Assembly: GCA_017415485.1 (NCBI GenBank)
Contig: JAFQGP010000033.1
Span: 1-40,753 of the forward strand
DNA length: 40,753 bases
Source of the DNA: Clostridia bacterium
GTDB taxonomy: Bacteria > Bacillota > Clostridia > Oscillospirales > CAG-272
Direction: 5' to 3'
The notes beneath the pieces are model-generated. The model had not been told where the DNA came from. It saw only the letters and a program-made list of their open reading frames with translations, and ran no database searches. This document shows positions 7,773 to 15,522 of this stretch, piece after piece. Each line of letters begins with the position of its first letter. The stretch's first letter is position 1. A program made the position numbers and the translations under genes.

Positions 7773-8894
7773 CTATTTCCATGTTCCTACATAAGGCGTG
7801 AGCCTTTCTTCAATCTGCGTAAATCTTATGTCATTACGGACAAAGTCAAATTTTTCGTTTTTCAACTTGTCCAACAATACTGATGCACCGTTGTTGTTGG
7901 TTCTGTAGTGCCAAAAACGGGAGTCACCGGGTGTGTAGTTTTTGAAAAGCAGTGAGGTGTGCTTGTATTCTTTCTGATAGTAATCGCTTAAGAATGATAT
8001 TGTCGCATCTGCGGCACGATCAAGATGCTCGATCGTCTGCTCAGCGTCACCTGATTCTGCGTAAAAGTTTGCAATATCAATGTTTGCCTCGCTGATATCC
8101 TCAAAATACTCTCCGAAGTCGCCGTCCTCAAAAATGAGCTCCAAAAGCGCGATCTGCTTTTCGTAAAGCTTGTTCATTTCTGCGGTAGAATAGCATTTTT
8201 TGCCGGAATCATCCTTGAAATTTTCTGTCGAATGGGTTACAAGATTACGGATAAGACCGTGAAAGAGCAGATCGCGGTGCGAGTTGATTTTGTCATCGCC
8301 TTTGCAAGTGCGAATCCAGTAAAATTCGCGACCTTGTACGAGCGAGGGAAAGATGCCCGCTATCTCTTTGGCTTTTTCGCTTTGTCCGTTAGTCATATAC
8401 AGATCGATAATATTGGTCTTGGCAAGTCCGCGGATGATCTCGTCTGTGCAGCCGGAGATGATATTTTCGAGCGCATTGATCGCCTTTGCAAGCAATAAGT
8501 TGCGTTCTTCCGGCGAGCATAGCTTCTCGTTGATAATCAAACCGGATGTGGTTGCAAAATCGAGCATAGTGCGGTAACTGTCGGGATATTTCCTGTAAGC
8601 TTCCTGCGCAACTTCAAATGCTTCTTTTCTTTGCCCGGTTCTGAGAAGATCGTTTATCTCATTTTTGTAATTTTCAATCTCGGCTTCCTTGCTGATCGTA
8701 TCGATGCCGAGTAATTCATCCGCTGTTGTACCAAAAATATGACAAAGTGCAGGAATTTGCGAAATATCGGGCGAGGTGCGGTCGCATTCCCATTGGGAAA
8801 CTGCGCGCGAGGTGATGCCGAGGTATTCGGCGAGCTGTTCCTGTGTTATATCCTTCTCGCGGCGAAGGCGTTTGATCGTAGTTCCGATAGACAT
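7773..8894 (-). CDS. XRE-family transcriptional regulator with C-terminal TPR-like region
   Basis: A 373-residue protein. Residues about 3-60 form a Cro/C1-type helix-turn-helix (TIKRLRREKDITQEQLAEYLGITSR, then AVSQWECDRTSPDI). The remaining ~300 residues are helical and rich in aromatic and acidic residues with TPR-like spacing (for example AFEVAQEAYRKYPDSY and EQTIEHLDRAA). That suggests a ligand- or peptide-sensing repeat domain; no enzyme motif is seen. ATG 8894 was chosen because GGAGG lies eight bases before it; the upstream in-frame TTG overlaps that site. The gene stands alone. Its target is unknown; the sigma/anti-sigma pair next door is a candidate by position only. Confidence 0.87.
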   Translation of the reverse strand: MSIGTTIKRLRREKDITQEQLAEYLGITSRAVSQWECDRTSPDISQIPALCHIFGTTADELLGIDTISKEAEIENYKNEINDLLRTGQRKEAFEVAQEAYRKYPDSYRTMLDFATTSGLIINEKLCSPEERNLLLAKAINALENIISGCTDEIIRGLAKTNIIDLYMTNGQSEKAKEIAGIFPSLVQGREFYWIRTCKGDDKINSHRDLLFHGLIRNLVTHSTENFKDDSGKKCYSTAEMNKLYEKQIALLELIFEDGDFGEYFEDISEANIDIANFYAESGDAEQTIEHLDRAADATISFLSDYYQKEYKHTSLLFKNYTPGDSRFWHYRTNNNGASVLLDKLKNEKFDFVRNDIRFTQIEERLTPYVGTWK

Positions 8895-8938
8895 TATTTT
8901 GTCCTCCAAAAATTATTCAAAAGCGCTTTTGTACCTAT

Positions 8939-8966
8939 ATTATAACACTTTTTCGCAGATTTTCCA
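8939..8966 (-). promoter_or_regulatory. Possible promoter of the XRE regulator
   Basis: On the minus strand TATAAT (8939-8944) lies 45 bases before the start codon, with a poor TGGAAA at 16-bp spacing. The -10 is convincing, the -35 is not. Confidence 0.4.
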
Positions 8967-9064
8967 CGAACCGTTTATTGATGGAAAGTATAGTTCGGCT
9001 TTGATTTTCAAAGATATTATAGCATATATCGCTGTGTTGTTCAAGTAATAATATCGAAAAATAA

Positions 9065-9203
9065 ATTATTCATTATTCATCAGCGAAGCGGCTTCATTAT
9101 TTATTATTCATTAATTTGGCAAATGAATAATGAATGATGAATAATGAAAAATGAATAATGACTGTTAAATTGCACAAAATCCCCCCTCCCGAATTGTGCA
9201 ATT
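9065..9203. repeat. AT-rich fold-back repeat and hairpin upstream of the first sigma factor
   Basis: Many copies of ATTATTCATT on the left (9065-9113) face AATGAATAATGA on the right (9121-9163), around TTTGGC. A second hairpin follows, AATTGCACAA (9168-9177) with TTGTGCAATT (9194-9203) around a C-rich loop. The stretch 8945-9286 is otherwise gene-free. Confidence 0.65.
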
Positions 9204-9286
9204 CCACGTTTTTTCGGAAATGATGTGACATTCTCGGTGCATTTTGCGACTATCCGAGTGAAAGGACTTTGAAAGGAGGTTTCTAT

Positions 9287-9844
9287 ATGAACGACGAAAA
9301 AATTATCGAAATGTTTTTTGCCCGCGATGAAAACGCGATCAAGGAAACAGAGGAAAAGTACACCACGCTCTGCCACTACGTCGCAAAGAATTATCTTTCG
9401 TTGCGCGAGGATAGGGAAGAGTGCATAAACGACGCCATGCTTGCGCTCTGGAACTCGATCCCGCCCGCGAAGCCGAAGAGCCTTTCGGCGTTTCTGTCAA
9501 CGACCGTGCGGAGGATCGCGATAAGCAAAAGCCGCGCCGGCAACGCCTGGAAGCGCGGCGGGCACGTGCATATCGTCAGCGATGAATTTCTTTCGATGAT
9601 CCCCGATGAGACCGACCTCGCGTCGCAGTTCGAGGCTCGCCGTGCGGGCGAGATAATGAACCGCTGTCTCGGAAAGCTCTCAAAGGACGACAGAAGGATC
9701 TTCGTCATGCGCTATTGGCTGAGCATGAGCTACGATCAGATCCGCACACAAACCGGCTTTGGCGAGAGCAAGATCAAAATGTCGCTCTCGCGCACACGTT
9801 CCAAACTTGCCGATGAACTGAAAAAGGAGGGGATAACGGTATGA
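9287..9844 (+). CDS. ECF-type RNA polymerase sigma factor (sigma-70 family), pair 1
   Basis: A 185-residue protein. Sigma region 2 covers about residues 20-85, including EDREECINDAMLALWNSI, the part that contacts core polymerase and the -10 element. Region 4 covers about 125-180, with RRIFVMRYWLSMSYDQI and FGESKIKMSLSRTRSKL as its helix-turn-helix. GAAAGGAGG seven bases before ATG 9287 fixes the start; the in-frame TTG at 9269 overlaps that site. It overlaps the next gene by four bases (ATGA), the usual layout of a sigma factor with its anti-sigma factor. Its relative is at 12574-13125. Confidence 0.9.
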   Translation: MNDEKIIEMFFARDENAIKETEEKYTTLCHYVAKNYLSLREDREECINDAMLALWNSIPPAKPKSLSAFLSTTVRRIAISKSRAGNAWKRGGHVHIVSDEFLSMIPDETDLASQFEARRAGEIMNRCLGKLSKDDRRIFVMRYWLSMSYDQIRTQTGFGESKIKMSLSRTRSKLADELKKEGITV

Positions 9845-11190
9845 AAAAGAACAAAATTTTTAAGGATTCAAGACCGCTCGAAATGCTCGATTATCTCGAC
9901 GAGGCTTACGTTGCCGAGGTCGTCGATAATCTCGATCTGAAAAACGAACCCGGCAAGCCCTTGCCGAAAAAGGTGGTAGTATTGCGCTCGATCCGCACCG
10001 CGGCAGTGCTCGTTGCCTGCGCAGTGCTTCTCGGCGCGGCGGTGCCTCTCGTGGGCAGACTTGTGGGAATGATCCCCGATATCTTAAATCCCGCGGGAAC
10101 TGTCGGGGAATCGAGCACTCTCGAAGAAACCGAAACCGAACCGCCCGTGGTCGACAAAACTCCTGAGGAGTATTTCACAAACGGTTGGCTATTCTACGGC
10201 GGTTCCGTAGGCAGCGGTGCTGAATACGATGGCAAGTGGATACACGTCGCCGACATTATCGCAACCAATATTCGTGTGTTGGCTGCTTATGATCCCGAGA
10301 CGGGTACGACAAAGAGCATCTGTGTCCATCATCCGAATTGTTTTGCTTCGGGCGAACACTGCCCCGTTATCATTCCGATAGGATGGAATATCAATTTTAT
10401 CGAGATACTCGGTGACTGGTGTATGTATCAGATCAACGGAAACGGTAAGTATGAATCGGAGATTCACTTCTATAATATGAAAACGGGCGAAGCGAGAGTC
10501 ATCGAAGGTACCGAATCGGGCAATGTCATCACCTATCCTTCGACTGCTTACCCTATGGACGGCAAGGCTTATTTGAATATGTGGGATATAGATAACGCCT
10601 CGGGTACGCGCCGCGATTATGTGTCTTGCTACGATCCCGAGACCGACAAGACCGAGTATTTGTGCGACGAGCCCGAAGATATGCACATGGTCGGACTTTC
10701 AAACAAGCGCATATTCTTCGCCGAAAAGCGCAGCTCGCTCCTCGCTCCCTCCGCGGTTTGGTCAACCGACTATTCGGGCAATAACCTCAAAAAAGAGGAA
10801 GTGCTCAATTTCGACCTTATGGTCCTGAGCGGAACTTATGCATACGATGCTACGTCGCTTATGAAAACAAAGAATTCCCTCAAGTATTACGATCTTGAGA
10901 CCAATTCGATATCCAACATCGACTTCGGCGGTGAAGTCAAGTATTTGTTTGTTCAACAAAACAATTTGTGCCTTGTCTTCGAAGGAGATGGAAAGATATA
11001 TATCAGCGATCTGTTAGGAGGAAATATGGAGCTTGTGTTTGATAGAAGCGATCTTGGATTCAGACCCTACAATAGCGTCGGCGATTACCTTATCGGCGAA
11101 ATTCCTCTCATATGCGAAATTATGCCCGGCGGAACTTATGCCCTCAACATCAAAACCGGCGAGCTTAAAGCGATTCCCGCGATAAACTGA
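9841..11190 (+). CDS. Putative membrane anti-sigma factor with large extracytoplasmic domain, pair 1
   Basis: A 449-residue protein. A cytoplasmic N-terminus of about 50 residues contains an amphipathic segment LEMLDYLDEAYVAEV. One membrane helix follows (about 53-75, rich in Ala, Val and Leu), then an acidic Thr/Glu linker. The outer part of about 340 residues has repeated WIHVADIIATNIRVLAAYDPE-like strands, reminiscent of a DUF5050-type beta-propeller sensor. The four-base overlap with the sigma gene and the topology suggest it holds the sigma factor at the membrane; direct family identification is not possible by eye. No regulated protease site can be assigned. Confidence 0.75.
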   Translation: MKKNKIFKDSRPLEMLDYLDEAYVAEVVDNLDLKNEPGKPLPKKVVVLRSIRTAAVLVACAVLLGAAVPLVGRLVGMIPDILNPAGTVGESSTLEETETEPPVVDKTPEEYFTNGWLFYGGSVGSGAEYDGKWIHVADIIATNIRVLAAYDPETGTTKSICVHHPNCFASGEHCPVIIPIGWNINFIEILGDWCMYQINGNGKYESEIHFYNMKTGEARVIEGTESGNVITYPSTAYPMDGKAYLNMWDIDNASGTRRDYVSCYDPETDKTEYLCDEPEDMHMVGLSNKRIFFAEKRSSLLAPSAVWSTDYSGNNLKKEEVLNFDLMVLSGTYAYDATSLMKTKNSLKYYDLETNSISNIDFGGEVKYLFVQQNNLCLVFEGDGKIYISDLLGGNMELVFDRSDLGFRPYNSVGDYLIGEIPLICEIMPGGTYALNIKTGELKAIPAIN

Positions 11191-11200
11191 CCGTAAATAA

Positions 11201-11252
11201 GGTGCGGCGAATATCGGAGTATTTTTACCGATATTCGCCGCACCAAACTTTT
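11201..11252. terminator. Bidirectional terminator between the two sigma/anti-sigma units
   Basis: GGTGCGGCGAATATCGG (11201-11217) pairs perfectly with its complement (11228-11244) around AGTATTTTTA. A short T-rich tract follows rightward, with A/T-rich flanks on the other side. It separates the two convergent units. Confidence 0.8.
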
Positions 11253-11308
11253 TCAATAAATTCAAAAGATAGGGCTTTGTCTAATTTGATGAAACAGCCA
11301 AAAGTCTT

Positions 11309-12577
11309 TTATTCAACCGCACTTTTGTGCTTTTCGCTTTGGAGCCTGAAATACCTGTCCAGCCCGCGTACTTTTATGGCGGGGACGTAAGTTTTTGCGT
11401 ATTGGTAAACTGTGAAGTCCTCGTACTCTGTGCTGTCTATCAGCTTGAAAAATACGTAGAACGGTACGCCGATTGTATCGTAAGCTCTCTCTTTGCCGAA
11501 AACATATTCCAGACCCACATAATCGTAGCCTTCAAAATCGATCTTGTCTTGCTCTGCCATGCACGCTGTACAGGTATGCCCGCCGAATACGTAGCCTTTA
11601 TATAGCAGCTCTTCTGCTTCTTCGAGCGTGATCTTTTTTGCTTGTATAACCGCGGGACAAAAATCATCAATGCTCTTGCGGTAGAGCTTCAAGGATATCG
11701 AAACTCTGTTTTCATGCCCAATGCCGCCGTATAAGGTCAAATAGTTATCGTAATTGTAATAATCTTTGGCATATTCGGTGGAATAGTTTTCCGAGGGGTG
11801 TGTGACTCCATTGTAAAAATAACTCCCTCTTGTGCGGTCGGCGTAGTGAGGCAGATCGATCTCGAATAACTCGCAAAATACATCCCTGACTGCGGAGTGC
11901 GAGGCGAATTTCTCCTCGGCGGTCATTGATTCGTTTGAGATAAGTTCGCTTTCTCCGAATTTGAGTTTTGGTGCAGTTTTACCGTAGACAGAGTAATCAA
12001 TTACAATGCTGTAAATATCTTTTCTTTGCTCGATTTTAACTTCCAATCCGGGGTCACTCCACTTTCCTTTTGCGGAGCGGTATGTCAATTTTACCGATGA
12101 ATGAATGGTTTCTTGGTAATGCACACCGTCGGTTTCAAGCTCGAAACCGAAAAGCTCTTCGAATTTTGGAATGATATATTCCGCAAGCATCAAAAGCTCT
12201 GCTTCGTCAAGCTCCGAGAGCTTTGTTTCGTAGATCGGAAGATATTCATCTTCGGGAACGGGAAAGATCTTCAGCTCTTCGGAAGATTTAACCTCAATTA
12301 CTTTATATGTGTTGGTGGACTCCGACATGGTGTTCGTTTGCATTATTTTGCCTATCTCATCTGCAGTAATAACGGCAAAGCCGTCAAGCGGAATATTTCC
12401 CGAAGCGATCAGCGCAGTGGCGGATGCTCCGCAAAGGAAAAGGCAGAGGCAAGCGGCGATCAAGGAACGCTTCAGGGCTTTTGTAATGATCCCGCGCTTA
12501 CGCCTCTCGGGTGCGGATTCGATAACAAATTTTTTGTCGATTTCTCCAAGCGCGGCGAAAATATCATGTCCCGTCAT
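11309..12577 (-). CDS. Putative membrane anti-sigma factor, pair 2
   Basis: A 422-residue protein with the topology of its counterpart at 9841. The N-terminal helix MTGHDIFAALGEIDKKFVIES resembles the amphipathic segment of pair 1. A basic stretch RRKRGIITKALKR is followed by a single membrane helix (about 37-58, SLIAACLCLFLCGASATALI), then a ~360-residue acidic outer domain. The start overlaps the sigma gene stop by four bases. The outer domain differs from that of pair 1, which fits two sensors with different signals. I recognise no named domain in it. Confidence 0.75.
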   Translation of the reverse strand: MTGHDIFAALGEIDKKFVIESAPERRKRGIITKALKRSLIAACLCLFLCGASATALIASGNIPLDGFAVITADEIGKIMQTNTMSESTNTYKVIEVKSSEELKIFPVPEDEYLPIYETKLSELDEAELLMLAEYIIPKFEELFGFELETDGVHYQETIHSSVKLTYRSAKGKWSDPGLEVKIEQRKDIYSIVIDYSVYGKTAPKLKFGESELISNESMTAEEKFASHSAVRDVFCELFEIDLPHYADRTRGSYFYNGVTHPSENYSTEYAKDYYNYDNYLTLYGGIGHENRVSISLKLYRKSIDDFCPAVIQAKKITLEEAEELLYKGYVFGGHTCTACMAEQDKIDFEGYDYVGLEYVFGKERAYDTIGVPFYVFFKLIDSTEYEDFTVYQYAKTYVPAIKVRGLDRYFRLQSEKHKSAVE

Positions 12578-13125
12578 ATCGAAAGTCCCTCCTTTTCAAG
12601 ATGTTCTTTGAGCTTTTGACGAGTTCGCAGCAAAAGCATTGCAACCGCGCTCTCCTTCATTGAAAGGTCTTTGGCGATCACCGCGATCGGGTCGCCATAC
12701 CAATAACGGCAAAGGAAAACTTTTCGCGTTTTAGAGGGCAGTTGTGTCAAAAAGCTGTTGAGCGCATTTGTGAGAGCGGCACTGTCGGTAAGATCTCGCG
12801 CGGTATCGGGGATGCATTCTTCAAGCTCGATCATTGCAAGCGAGACCCCGCCGCCGCGTTTTTGTGCCAGATTTGCATTGTAGGCATTGAGCGCAAGCTG
12901 TCTTGATATCATCCCGACATAGGGCTTGAGCGGATCGGGGCGGTCCGGCGGAATGCGGTTCCATACCTTAAGATATGTATCGTTTACTATTTCCTCCGCG
13001 TCCTCATTGGACGAAAGGATGTTATATGCAATGTAGTGGCAATATCTTCCGTATTTGGCGTGGGTTTCTGCAATCGCGCGCTCATTGCGTTGCAGGTACA
13101 GCTCAACAATATGACGGTCTTCCAT
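12574..13125 (-). CDS. ECF-type RNA polymerase sigma factor, pair 2
   Basis: A 183-residue protein. Region 2 is near residues 20-85 (SSNEDAEEIVNDTYLKVWNRIP). Region 4 is near 125-180 (TRKVFLCRYWYGDPIAVIAKDL, then KESAVAMLLLRTRQKLKEHL). It shares with the pair-1 sigma factor the linker motif KRGG, the spacing to the I-P-D motif before region 4, and the Leu-rich C-terminal helix, so the two are paralogues. ATG 13125 follows AAAGGAG; an upstream in-frame start at 13197 adds residues unlike a sigma N-terminus and is rejected. It is probably co-transcribed with the membrane protein that overlaps it. Confidence 0.9.
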   Translation of the reverse strand: MEDRHIVELYLQRNERAIAETHAKYGRYCHYIAYNILSSNEDAEEIVNDTYLKVWNRIPPDRPDPLKPYVGMISRQLALNAYNANLAQKRGGGVSLAMIELEECIPDTARDLTDSAALTNALNSFLTQLPSKTRKVFLCRYWYGDPIAVIAKDLSMKESAVAMLLLRTRQKLKEHLEKEGLSI

Positions 13126-13259
13126 TCCTTGCTCCTTTCTTTTTCTTTCATATAATATAACAAGAAAAATCCCGCCTGCATCACTTAATTTTACCATATA
13201 TTATTTAATAAAGCAATAAAAATGAAAAAACGACGCGAAAATATGCAAAAAAATTCCGC

Positions 13260-13637
13260 TTATTCAGCGGAATTATTCTTGTTTATATAATTCTTTATCG
13301 CCTCAAACGACTCCGCGCTGATGACGTGCTCGATCTTGCAGGCGTCGACTGCGGCGGTCTCGTTGCTGACGCCGAGGGAGATGAGCAGGTCGGTCAGGAT
13401 CGTGTGGCGCTCATAAAGGCTTTCGGCGGTCTTCTCACCCTTTTCGGTCAGGGTGATGAAGCCGGATCTGTCGACCTCGATATATTCGCCCGCCTTCAGA
13501 ATTCCAATGGCGCGGCTGACGCTCGGCTTCGAGTAGCCCATACTCTCGGCAACATCGATCGACCGCACAGAGGTCGAATGCCTTGTCAACACGTATATTG
13601 TCTCGAGATACATCTCGCCCGATTCCGCAAGTCCCAT
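13260..13637 (-). CDS. DtxR/MntR-family metal-dependent repressor with an iron-type ligand set
   Basis: A 125-residue protein, the short form without an SH3/FeoA domain. The winged helix covers about residues 1-62 (SIDVAESMGYSKPSVSRAIGILK) and the dimerisation/metal domain covers 63-125. The metal-site residues line up with DtxR rather than MntR: M9 in GEMYLETIY, C100 in DACKIEH, E103 and H104, with H78 in ERH at the second site. MntR has Asp and Glu where Met and Cys stand here. That favours Fe(II) over Mn(II), by comparison with the known families. AAAGGAGCGAAAAC precedes ATG 13637. No iron transport gene is beside it, so it probably acts elsewhere. Confidence 0.9.
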   Translation of the reverse strand: MGLAESGEMYLETIYVLTRHSTSVRSIDVAESMGYSKPSVSRAIGILKAGEYIEVDRSGFITLTEKGEKTAESLYERHTILTDLLISLGVSNETAAVDACKIEHVISAESFEAIKNYINKNNSAE

Positions 13638-13666
13638 GTTTTCGCTCCTTTTTGATTTATACTATT

Positions 13667-13695
13667 ATGATAACACATTTTCGAGAAAATTGCAA
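13667..13695 (-). promoter_or_regulatory. Promoter of the DtxR-type regulator
   Basis: On the minus strand TTGCAA (13690-13695), a 17-bp spacer and TATCAT (13667-13672). It lies 29 bases before the start codon. No clear DtxR-box palindrome is visible. Confidence 0.65.
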
Positions 13696-13717
13696 GAGGT
13701 TTGAATAAAATAACACA

Positions 13718-14098
13718 ACGAGCGCTCACATTCGCGAAGCGAATATATCGTATGCGCCCCGCGCATATATCGTATTTATATATCGTATGAGCGCAGCGAA
13801 TATATCGTGTTTACACATTCGGTCTCCGACACGATATGCCTTCGGCACGATATGTCGGCTTCGCCGACGTGATAACGGACGCTCTATGTTCGCACAAAGC
13901 TAAAAAACGAGCGCTCACATTCGCGAAGCGAATATATCGTATGCGCCCCGCGCATATATCGTATTTATATATCGTATGAGCGCTGCGAATATATCGTGTT
14001 TACACATTCGGTCTCCGACACGATATACCTTCGGCACGATATATCCTTCGGATACGATATGTTACACACGATATGTCGGCTTCGCCGACGTGAAATAA
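13718..14098. repeat. ATATCG-linker palindrome array as a tandem duplication (period 189 bp)
   Basis: Two direct copies start with ACGAGCGCTCACATTCGCGA at 13718 and 13907. Within each are palindromes (TTCGCGAAGCGAA, TGCGCCCCGCGCA, TGCCTTCGGCA, TCGGCTTCGCCGA) separated by ATATCGTAT-type linkers. Copy 1 ends with GCTCTATGTTCGCAC, which matches the end of repeat A. Copy 2 lacks that end but has gained one extra unit (ATATCCTTCGGATA) near 14038-14053. No gene is present. It fills the divergent gap between the DtxR-type regulator and the dapA promoter. Confidence 0.85.
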
Positions 14099-14127
14099 AA
14101 TAAATAATATTTTTTTGCTCTTGGGTA

Positions 14128-14156
14128 TTGACAACAGCACAAAAGTGTGGTAAAAT
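14128..14156 (+). promoter_or_regulatory. Sigma-A promoter of the lysine/DAP operon
   Basis: TTGACA (14128-14133), a 17-bp spacer and TAAAAT (14151-14156). The riboswitch begins about 13 bases downstream. Confidence 0.85.
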
Positions 14157-14169
14157 GTAAAAAATGTTT

Positions 14170-14320
14170 GATAGAGGCGCACCTTGTGAAGAGTACTGCG
14201 GGAAAAACGTTGCCAAAGCGTCGCAGGAAAGGTACGGGTGCCGAAGCGGACACCTTGGCACGTGTCTTGCTGGCAGTTCGGAGAATATCCGCCCTGTTGT
14301 CGCTTTTGCGGAGAGCTATC
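14170..14320 (+). ncRNA. Lysine riboswitch (L box)
   Basis: Conserved L-box pieces occur in order: AGAGGCGC, AAGAGTA, GGTGCCGAAG, GCTGGCAGT and the 3' block GGAGAGCTATC. The closing stem P1 is GATAG (14170-14174) with CTATC (14316-14320). GCTATC at the 3' side of P1 can instead pair with GGTAGC (14347-14352), the 5' arm of the following terminator, bridged by a hairpin ATACTC/GAGTAT. So lysine binding (P1 closed) should allow termination, and its absence antitermination. Motif recognition is by eye; no covariance model was run. Confidence 0.88.
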
Positions 14321-14346
14321 ACATACTCGTTTTATATTGGAGTATT

Positions 14347-14374
14347 GGTAGCCTTATTATGCGGCTGCCTTTTT
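14347..14374 (+). terminator. Riboswitch-controlled terminator before dapA
   Basis: GGTAGCC (14347-14353) pairs with GGCTGCC (14363-14369), with one G-U pair, followed by TTTTT. Its 5' arm is also the antiterminator partner of the riboswitch. Confidence 0.8.
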
Positions 14375-14412
14375 CCATTCGCAATTCAATTTCTCAAAGA
14401 GGTAAAAATAAA

Positions 14413-15297
14413 ATGAAGAAAACTGTTTTCACCGGCGCGGCTACCGCACTTGTCACCCCCCTCACCGAGTCGGGAATCGACTTTGAAAATTTCGGCAAGC
14501 TTATTGACTTTCAGATAGAAAAGGGCATCGACGCGCTCGTTGCCGTTGGCACCACGGGCGAGGGCTCGACCCTTGACGACGCCGAGCACAAGGCTGCGAT
14601 CAAATACTGCGTCGAGCGAGTCGCGGGCAGAGTCCCCGTCATCGCAGGTACGGGCTCGAATGACATAAACTACGCCATCGAGCTTACAAAATACTCCTGC
14701 GCGGTCGGCGCGGACGCGATGCTCCTCGTCACGCCCTATTATAACAAGGCGACCCAGACGGGAATGGAGCTCTCCTTCCTCAAGATCGCGGAAGTTTCGA
14801 GCAAGCCTTGCATACTCTATAATGTGCCCTCGCGCACGGGATGCAACCTTCTCCCCGCAACCGCCGCTCGCCTTGCCGAGCACGATAACATCGTTGCCAT
14901 CAAGGAAGCCTGCGGCAATATCTCGCAGATCGCAGAGCTTGCGGCTTTCGTCGGCGATAAGATGGACATTTACTCGGGCAACGACGATCAGATCGTGCCG
15001 ATCATGTCGCTTGGCGGCAAGGGCGTAATTTCGGTCCTCTCGAACATTCTCCCCACCGAGACCTCCGCCATCTGCAAAAAGTTCCTCGCGGGCGACGTCG
15101 CGGGCGCAAGAGAAATGCAGCTCCACTACATACCCCTCATCAACGCCCTCTTCTCGGAGGTCAACCCGATCCCCGCAAAGGCGGCTTGCGCGGCTATGGG
15201 ATTCGGCGAGAACTACCTCCGCCTGCCCCTCACCCCCATGAGCGCCGACAAGGAAGCGGTTCTGCTCGATCTTATGAGAGCCGAAAATCTTATTTAA
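14413..15297 (+). CDS. dapA: 4-hydroxy-tetrahydrodipicolinate synthase
   Basis: Condenses pyruvate with aspartate semialdehyde, the first step of the lysine/DAP branch. The 294-residue TIM barrel has the usual length. Visible features are the GTTGEGSTL pyruvate-site loop (46-54), Y110 in TPYYNK, YNVPSRTG with Y136 and R141, and the Schiff-base lysine K164 in VAIKEA. ATG 14413 follows AGAGG; a longer frame starting near 14164 only reads through the riboswitch and is not coding. The stop codon is followed at once by repeat B, after which dapB continues. Expression should fall when lysine is high, through the leader riboswitch. Confidence 0.96.
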   Translation: MKKTVFTGAATALVTPLTESGIDFENFGKLIDFQIEKGIDALVAVGTTGEGSTLDDAEHKAAIKYCVERVAGRVPVIAGTGSNDINYAIELTKYSCAVGADAMLLVTPYYNKATQTGMELSFLKIAEVSSKPCILYNVPSRTGCNLLPATAARLAEHDNIVAIKEACGNISQIAELAAFVGDKMDIYSGNDDQIVPIMSLGGKGVISVLSNILPTETSAICKKFLAGDVAGAREMQLHYIPLINALFSEVNPIPAKAACAAMGFGENYLRLPLTPMSADKEAVLLDLMRAENLI

Positions 15298-15470
15298 CCA
15301 ATTGTAAAACTGCGTTTTACAATTGAAGACCGCGCGGCGGGGAACGCGCGCTTATCGCCGCTTGACAAAATCGGAGATTTTGTCAGCTCCCCTCGGCGCG
15401 CGGGCTCGCAAGGCTCGCCTGCTCGGTGTTTTTTCGGCGGCAAAGCCGCCGAAAAAACAGATTTTATTAA
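15298..15470 (+). repeat. Repeat family B, copy 1 (between dapA and dapB)
   Basis: Starts directly after the dapA stop with CCAATTGTAAAACTGCG, a hairpin (TTGTAAAAC/GTTTTACAA). A GC-rich middle contains GACAAAATC/GATTTTGTC (15363-15384). It ends with a hairpin TTTTTTCGGCGGC/GCCGCCGAAAAAA (15429-15457) and AGATTTTATTAAA. Either hairpin could stop or slow transcription within the lysine operon. Other copies are at 19125-19246 and 25979-26137. Confidence 0.88.
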
Positions 15471-15522
15471 ACTTTGCATAATTTTGCAATCGGATAAAAA
15501 TCTTATCTAAAGGAAAACGAAA

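Noticed and set aside
13718..14098. CRISPR or coding tandem repeat
   Set aside because: Only two long copies composed of palindromes, with no unique spacers; the frames crossing it encode repeat-derived words only.
14164..14412. N-terminal extension of dapA
   Set aside because: The stretch is the lysine riboswitch and terminator; DapA homology begins at 14413 behind a ribosome site.
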